DNA of 64,000 nucleotides from NCBI RefSeq assembly GCF_000980835.1, contig NZ_CP011312.1:496001-560000 (forward strand). The letters are read 5' to 3'. Positions 59,063-64,000 of the stretch are shown in pieces (the first letter of the stretch is position 1; the number at the start of each line of letters is the position of its first letter). The position numbers and the translations under genes are program-made. Under the pieces are notes generated by a model that made no database searches, was not told the DNA's origin, and was given only the letters and a program-made list of their open reading frames with translations. The DNA comes from Corynebacterium kutscheri (GTDB lineage: Bacteria; Actinomycetota; Actinomycetes; Mycobacteriales; Mycobacteriaceae).

Positions 59063-59641
59063 ATGGAGTTTAAGGTCGGCGATACTGTCGTTTATCCACA
59101 TCACGGTGCAGCTATCGTCACCGGCATTGAGCAGCGCGAGATGGGTGGGCAGACCTTAGAGTTTCTGGTTCTCCAGATCAACCAATCTGACCTCGAAATT
59201 CGCGTCCCATCGAAAAACGTAGAGCTGGTTGGCGTACGTGATGTCGTTGATGATGAAGGCCTGAACAAGGTTTTCAATTTCCTGCGTGAAACCGACGTGG
59301 AAGAGGCTGGTAACTGGTCTCGTCGTTTTAAGGCTAACCAAGAGCGGTTGGCTTCTGGAGATGTGAATAAAGTAGCGGAGGTTGTTCGCGATCTTTGGCG
59401 TCGAGATCAGGGCAAGGGGCTATCAGCGGGTGAAAAACGCATGCTTGCAAAAGCGCGTCAAATCCTTGTTGGTGAATTAGCGCTGGCTAAGAATAAAGAT
59501 GAGGCTAAGTCAGCGAAGATCCTTGCTGAGGTTGATGAAACTATCGCTCGTCTTGGTGCCGATGAGCCAAGTGAGAGCAAGATTGTTGAGGATCTTGATG
59601 ATCTAGACCTCGATAATCTTAGCTTCGACGACGAGGATTAA
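59063..59641 (+). CDS. carD: RNA polymerase-binding regulator CarD
   Basis: 192 aa from ATG 59063; the longer frame from 59003 is not family-like. N-terminal RNAP beta-binding Tudor-like domain ([19 protein letters not shown]) and helical DNA-minor-groove domain with conserved Trp ([13 protein letters not shown]). Stabilises open complexes at rRNA and other promoters. First in a run with ispD, ispF, cysS and rlmB. Confidence 0.93.
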   Translation: MEFKVGDTVVYPHHGAAIVTGIEQREMGGQTLEFLVLQINQSDLEIRVPSKNVELVGVRDVVDDEGLNKVFNFLRETDVEEAGNWSRRFKANQERLASGDVNKVAEVVRDLWRRDQGKGLSAGEKRMLAKARQILVGELALAKNKDEAKSAKILAEVDETIARLGADEPSESKIVEDLDDLDLDNLSFDDED

Positions 59642-59642
59642 A

Positions 59643-60371
59643 GTGCGGGTCTACGCCTTGATCGCGGCCGCAGGGGTTGGCTCGCGCCTGGGTGCAGATA
59701 TCCCAAAAGCTTATGTGGCACTGCGTGGACGCCCGTTGGTAGTGCGCAGTGTACAAGCAATGATTACTTCTGAGGTTGTCGATGAAGTCATTGTGATTAT
59801 CAGCCCACAAATGCATGATTATGCGCACAAATTACTTCACCACTATGGGCTTTTCGACGCAGAAATCCCGGTTCGACTTGTCCATGGGGGACAAGAACGC
59901 GCTGATTCGGTGTGGTGCGGTTTACAATGTGTGCCCGATAAAGAAGCAGTAGTACTTATCCATGATGCAGCTCGTGCACTTACCCCGCCTGGGATGATTG
60001 CGCGGGTAGCCCGTGGAGTTTTGGAAGGTAAAAACGCGGTTATTCCAGTACTACCAGTTGCCGATACGATTAAAAAAGTTGTCGATAACCAGGTCGTCGA
60101 AACTCCTGTGCGTAGTGCATTAAAGGCGGTGCAAACCCCCCAGGGATTTAAGTTAAGCGTACTCAAAGCTGCTAATGAAGCTTATTTTGCTAACAATCCT
60201 GACTTTATCGCTACTGATGATGCCAGCCTTGTGGAATGGGCAGGCGAGATAGTCAGTTGTGTTCCCGGTGATCCGATGGCTTTTAAAATCACAACGTTGA
60301 TTGATTATGCATTAGCTAAAGCTGTTACCGATAAAGCCGAACCAACAATTTTTGAGGTACCTGATGTCTAA
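59643..60371 (+). CDS. ispD: 2-C-methyl-D-erythritol 4-phosphate cytidylyltransferase
   Basis: MEP pathway to isoprenoids. 242 aa, GTG 59643 one base after the carD stop. [17 protein letters not shown], and HDAARAL with [13 protein letters not shown] mark the CTP-binding fold. Overlaps ispF by 8 nt. Confidence 0.93.
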   Translation: MRVYALIAAAGVGSRLGADIPKAYVALRGRPLVVRSVQAMITSEVVDEVIVIISPQMHDYAHKLLHHYGLFDAEIPVRLVHGGQERADSVWCGLQCVPDKEAVVLIHDAARALTPPGMIARVARGVLEGKNAVIPVLPVADTIKKVVDNQVVETPVRSALKAVQTPQGFKLSVLKAANEAYFANNPDFIATDDASLVEWAGEIVSCVPGDPMAFKITTLIDYALAKAVTDKAEPTIFEVPDV

Positions 60372-60858
60372 GCCGATTATCCCGCGGGTAGGTATTGCTA
60401 CTGATGCACACCAGATCGAAGAAAATAAACCGTGCTGGATTGCTTGTTTAGAGTTTCCGGAAGTTTCTGGTTGCGAAGGTCATTCTGATGGGGATGTAGT
60501 AGCGCACGCGGTTGTTGATGCATTACTATCGGCTGCTGGTTTAGGGGATCTGGGAAGCTTTGTTGGGGTTGGTCGCAAAGAATATGCCGGAGTATCTGGT
60601 GCTCAGCTGCTTACTGAATGCCGTGAGTTATTAACTGAGCACGGTTTTATTATTGGTAATGCGGCAGTTCAACTTGTTGGGCAATCACCTAAACTAAATC
60701 CCCGACGCAAAGAAGCCGAGCAGATAATGTCGAAGATTCTCGGTGCACCAGTTTCAGTATCTGCGACAACAACAGATCACCTCGGCTTTACCGGACGCGG
60801 TGAAGGGCGAGCAGCCGTGGCAACAGCCGTGGTATGGGCTGCTACACTAAATGCGTGA
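60364..60858 (+). CDS. ispF: 2-C-methyl-D-erythritol 2,4-cyclodiphosphate synthase
   Basis: Next MEP step. 164 aa from ATG 60364 (GAGGT at 60354-60358); the TTG at 60352 is less likely. [10 protein letters not shown] (zinc Asp/His) and [17 protein letters not shown] are signature; [13 protein letters not shown] ends it. The stop overlaps the cysS start. Confidence 0.93.
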   Translation: MSKPIIPRVGIATDAHQIEENKPCWIACLEFPEVSGCEGHSDGDVVAHAVVDALLSAAGLGDLGSFVGVGRKEYAGVSGAQLLTECRELLTEHGFIIGNAAVQLVGQSPKLNPRRKEAEQIMSKILGAPVSVSATTTDHLGFTGRGEGRAAVATAVVWAATLNA

Positions 60859-62249
60859 CTTTACGCATTTACGATACTGCAACCCGCACACTGCGAGATT
60901 TCACGCCTTTGGTTGAGGGTACAGCAAGCATTTATTTGTGTGGGGCTACTCCACAAGCACAGCCGCATATTGGGCATGTGCGTAGCGGTGTAGCTTTCGA
61001 TATTTTGCGTCGCTGGCTTAGTGCTCAAGGTTTCGATGTTGCCTTTGTGCGTAATGTAACCGATATTGACGATAAGATCCTAGCCAAGGCAGCAGAGCAT
61101 AATCGTCCCTGGTGGGAATGGGTTTCTACTTATGAACGAGAGTTTACTAAGGCATATGAAAGCCTAGGAGTATTAGCTCCTTCGGTAGAACCACGTGCAA
61201 CCGGTCACATGACCCAGATGGTTGACTATATGCAGCGGCTTATTGATGCCGGTTACGCTTATCCGGCGAATGGTTCGGTGTATTTTGATGTCACTGCCTG
61301 GAATGACGCTGCGGGTAGTGATTATGGGCAGCTAAGTGGTAACCGTATTGAAGAAATGGAACAAGGCGAAGCTGATAGTGCGGCTAAGCGTAGTCCGGTA
61401 GATTTTGCATTATGGAAAGCAGCAAAACCAGGCGAGCCTAGTTGGCCCACACCGTGGGGTGAGGGTCGTCCGGGTTGGCACTTGGAATGCTCGGCCATGG
61501 CTACCTGGTATTTAGGTAAGAAATTCGATATTCATTGTGGTGGATTGGATTTGCAGTTCCCACACCATGAAAATGAAATTGCTCAGTCGCATGCTGCCGG
61601 TGATGGTTTTGCGCAGTACTGGATGCATAACCACTGGGTAACTATGAGTGGGGAGAAAATGTCTAAGTCTTTGGGCAATGTTCTTTCCGTTCCACATATT
61701 CTTAACCTGGTGCGCCCGGTGGAGTTGCGTTATTATCTGGGCTCGGCGCATTATCGCAGTGTGTTGGAATATTCTGAACCGGCACTTCAAGATGCAGCGA
61801 CTGCTTATCGACGCATAGAAGCTTTTATCAATAAGGCCACGGCGGAAACCGGTGAACTTGGTTTAGGTGAGCGCAGCGCTGCTTTTGATGCGGCAATGAA
61901 TGATGATCTTTCTGTGCCCAAGGCATTAGCAGAGATTCATGGCAGTGTTCGTGCTGGGAATGCGGCATTGGCAGCACAGGATAAAGATACTGCACGTCGT
62001 TATGCTGAATCGGTACGAGCAATGACTCACGTGCTTGGTATTGATCCATATAAGTGGCAAGAAGATAGTGATAATACTCAGGCGATGGCGGCACTAGAAG
62101 TATTAGTTTCTGCCGAGTTGGATCGACGTACGCAGGCTCGTGAGCAGAAGAATTGGACGCTTGCCGACGAAGTCCGTGATCGTTTGCTCACTGCGGGCAT
62201 TACCGTTACCGATACCCCTAATGGCCCAAGTTGGGCATTGAACTCTTAG
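60855..62249 (+). CDS. cysS: Cysteinyl-tRNA synthetase
   Basis: 464 aa from GTG 60855 (GTGA overlap with ispF). Zinc-site Cys in [15 protein letters not shown] (HIGH), [16 protein letters not shown] and KMSKS in [11 protein letters not shown]. Class I synthetase for tRNA(Cys). Confidence 0.95.
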   Translation: MTLRIYDTATRTLRDFTPLVEGTASIYLCGATPQAQPHIGHVRSGVAFDILRRWLSAQGFDVAFVRNVTDIDDKILAKAAEHNRPWWEWVSTYEREFTKAYESLGVLAPSVEPRATGHMTQMVDYMQRLIDAGYAYPANGSVYFDVTAWNDAAGSDYGQLSGNRIEEMEQGEADSAAKRSPVDFALWKAAKPGEPSWPTPWGEGRPGWHLECSAMATWYLGKKFDIHCGGLDLQFPHHENEIAQSHAAGDGFAQYWMHNHWVTMSGEKMSKSLGNVLSVPHILNLVRPVELRYYLGSAHYRSVLEYSEPALQDAATAYRRIEAFINKATAETGELGLGERSAAFDAAMNDDLSVPKALAEIHGSVRAGNAALAAQDKDTARRYAESVRAMTHVLGIDPYKWQEDSDNTQAMAALEVLVSAELDRRTQAREQKNWTLADEVRDRLLTAGITVTDTPNGPSWALNS

Positions 62250-62261
62250 AAGGAAAAACTC

Positions 62262-63206
62262 ATGGCAGGAAACGATCCCCAACGACCAACAATAAGGAAA
62301 AAGAGCAAAAAAGGCGCGACTAAAGGATCTGGTGGTGCCCGTCGGCGTGGTTTACGCGGGAAAGGACCTACCCCTAAAGCAGAAGACCGCGTTTATCATG
62401 CAGCACATAAGCGTAAGCTAGAAAAACAGCGTCGTGATCAAGGACGCCATGAAAAAGAACTGCCGGAAATGGTAGTAGGGCGTAACCCAGTTATTGAATG
62501 CTTGCACGCACGTGTTCCAGCAACCGCCATGTACATTTGCGAAGGAACACATAATGATGATCGCCTTTCGGAGGCAGTGCAGACTGCACACTCACGCGGT
62601 ATTCCACTTATTGAAGTTCCCCGTCCTGAACTAGATCGCATGACCGGTAATGGTATGCACCAGGGTATCGGCCTTCAGATCCCACCATATCAGTACGCAG
62701 ATGTACCCGAACTAATATCACGGATCGCAGATACTGGCGAACCTGGAATGGTGGTAGTGCTGGATAACATTACTGACCCACGTAACCTAGGCGCAGTTAT
62801 TCGTAGTGTGGCTGCTTTTGGCGGACACGGGGTTGTTATCCCAGAGCGTCGCAGTGCCTCAGTGACCGCAGTCGCATGGCGAACCTCAGCCGGTACTGCA
62901 GCACGGTTACCAGTGGCAAAGGCAACTAACCTTACTCGTACCTTAAAGCAGTTCCAACAAAATGGTTACCAGGTGGTTGGTTTAGATGCCGGTGGAGATA
63001 ACACCTTAGATACCTATAACGGTGGTACCGATCCAGTGGTTATTGTTGTTGGTTCGGAAGGCAAGGGTATTTCACGATTGGTGCGTGAAACCTGCGATAG
63101 CATTATGAGTATTCCGATGGCGGGTTGGGTCGAATCGCTGAATGCTTCCGTAGCGGCAGGGGTAGTACTTAGCGAGTTTGCTCGCCAGCGCCGAAGTATT
63201 ACCTAA
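62262..63206 (+). CDS. rlmB: 23S rRNA 2'-O-methyltransferase RlmB (SpoU)
   Basis: 314 aa. Long basic, low-complexity N-terminus (about 1-65) of lysine and arginine, L30e-like substrate domain ([16 protein letters not shown]), then SpoU core with knot motifs [15 protein letters not shown] and [16 protein letters not shown]. Methylates G2251-type site. Ends 4 nt inside the convergent esterase gene. Confidence 0.92.
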   Translation: MAGNDPQRPTIRKKSKKGATKGSGGARRRGLRGKGPTPKAEDRVYHAAHKRKLEKQRRDQGRHEKELPEMVVGRNPVIECLHARVPATAMYICEGTHNDDRLSEAVQTAHSRGIPLIEVPRPELDRMTGNGMHQGIGLQIPPYQYADVPELISRIADTGEPGMVVVLDNITDPRNLGAVIRSVAAFGGHGVVIPERRSASVTAVAWRTSAGTAARLPVAKATNLTRTLKQFQQNGYQVVGLDAGGDNTLDTYNGGTDPVVIVVGSEGKGISRLVRETCDSIMSIPMAGWVESLNASVAAGVVLSEFARQRRSIT

Positions 63207-63985
63207 CAATTAAAGAATCGCGTTAGTATATCGGCTGCAACAAGACCCTTTGGAGCAGGACCAAGTAGCTTTGATACTGGTGGATTGAGCGTTGGAACAT
63301 AATGGCCAACATTTTTTAACGCCCAAGTTTCTACCCAGGCGCCATAACGCTGGATAGTAGCATTATCAGTTTCTTCACTAACTGGTGGTGGAGCTTGGTT
63401 AAGCTGGACGAAATAGTTGGCAGTATCGCTAAAACTTAGTACATTCCCGCGATCGTGGCCGGTAACTAGTTTTGTGGTACCTCCATAAAAAGGCGATATT
63501 GGGTCGGCGGTGCCATGCATCAGTAAAATAGGGGTCGGTTGCCAATTGTGTGTATGGGAAAGAAAATTATCGGGTGCAGGTAGGGTTGCACCGATAATTG
63601 CTGCCTGTGAAAGTAACCCGGGTGCATCATGAAGTAAGCGAAAAAGCATGTGTCCGCCATTAGAAAAGCCTACGCCCAGGACACGTTGACCTTCGAAATG
63701 TTGGGCAAGTTCACTAAGAAAACTCACATCATCGATACCCAATTGGCGGGTCTTTTCATTAAATTGTATGCGGGCATCGTTCCAATGACGGTGAACACCT
63801 GCTGGGTAGCAGATTGTCACACCTTGATTGCTCAGAGTTTCAAAAGAATGATCAGTAAAACGACGCGCTACTGCTGGTGATTGAGCTGAGCCATGCAAGT
63901 AGATAAGGACACTATGAGATGTAGTGCTAGCAGGAATAACCAATGCAGTGCGATCAGCAATAGAAATCTTATCCACGAAAGTCAT
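63203..63985 (-). CDS. PHB depolymerase/LpqC-like alpha/beta esterase
   Basis: 260 aa. YLHGSAQSP (oxyanion), nucleophile elbow [11 protein letters not shown] (Ser), acid in [12 protein letters not shown] and the catalytic His near GHYVPT. Family: carbohydrate esterase 1/PHB depolymerase (LpqC). No signal peptide was recognised, so probably cytosolic; substrate unknown. The ORF is complete at the right edge. Confidence 0.78.
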   Translation of the reverse strand: MTFVDKISIADRTALVIPASTTSHSVLIYLHGSAQSPAVARRFTDHSFETLSNQGVTICYPAGVHRHWNDARIQFNEKTRQLGIDDVSFLSELAQHFEGQRVLGVGFSNGGHMLFRLLHDAPGLLSQAAIIGATLPAPDNFLSHTHNWQPTPILLMHGTADPISPFYGGTTKLVTGHDRGNVLSFSDTANYFVQLNQAPPPVSEETDNATIQRYGAWVETWALKNVGHYVPTLNPPVSKLLGPAPKGLVAADILTRFFNC

Positions 63986-64000
63986 TGTAGCTAGCTTATT

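Overview
The window is chromosomal DNA from a mycolic-acid-containing actinobacterium, almost certainly a Corynebacterium. The markers are the paired micro-porin genes porH/porA between groEL2 and ppk2, a WhiB regulator, the mtrA-mtrB-lpqB operon, the sigH-rshA (ZAS anti-sigma) pair, DtxR-, ClgR- and CIRCE-type sites, and a mannose-activation cluster. By eye the G+C is just below 50%, which is low for the genus. A low-GC relative of the C. diphtheriae group such as C. kutscheri would fit, but that is a guess.

Layout. 1-9.5 kb: cell-envelope sugar genes (wbbL partial, mannose-1-phosphate guanylyltransferase, whcD, DUF3499, phosphomannomutase, TobH-like SIS protein, manA) and an NhaC antiporter. 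9.6-11 kb: a secreted low-complexity protein and a DUF4259 protein. 11.2-18.1 kb: sahH-tmk-mtrA-mtrB-lpqB and a ComF-like gene, with envelope and osmotic two-component signalling; mtrB seems to start at an ATT codon. 18.2-27 kb: hpf, secA, an Rv3235-like gene, a HAD protein, DUF6912, rsgA/aroA (minus strand), a YbaK deacylase, sigH and rshA. 27.2-31.1 kb is the most accessory part: an iron-box-controlled gene for a heme-binding HtaA domain fused to internalin-like leucine-rich repeats (broken by a one-base shift in an A6 tract), an unknown 91-aa ORF, an orphan HigA-like protein and an M20 peptidase. 31.2-34.6 kb: CIRCE-groEL2-porH-porA-ppk2. 34.7-37.2 kb: two inverted DnaA boxes, an HNH endonuclease, MarR, rhodanese and ppa. 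37.2-46.7 kb: a long run of touching or overlapping genes, dacB-tilS-hpt-ftsH-folE-folP-folB-folK-DUF3180-DUF6779-Rossmann protein-PanC-like protein. 46.7-64 kb: PfkB kinase, lysS, an ArsC-like protein lacking its catalytic Cys, clpC (ClgR box and SigH-like promoter), a hidden DUF4236 micro-gene, mutY, carbonic anhydrase, a membrane protein, radA, a surface adhesin-like protein, an LpqE-like lipoprotein, carD-ispD-ispF-cysS-rlmB, and an LpqC-like esterase.

The gene order of the left part (wbbL to rshA) and of the right part (groEL2 to rlmB) matches two blocks that, as I remember the C. glutamicum map, lie far apart and run in opposite senses. The 27-31 kb region therefore looks like the joint of a large inversion.

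Points most worth a second look: the HtaA-LRR gene with its DtxR box and phase-variation-like frameshift; a strongly over-represented 11-mer TTTCGCTGTAG confined to about 33.9-46.8 kb and kept across unrelated reading frames; the porH/porA micro-genes with a hairpin leader; the perfect inverted DnaA boxes; and the ATT start of mtrB. No rRNA, tRNA, CRISPR array or insertion sequence was seen.
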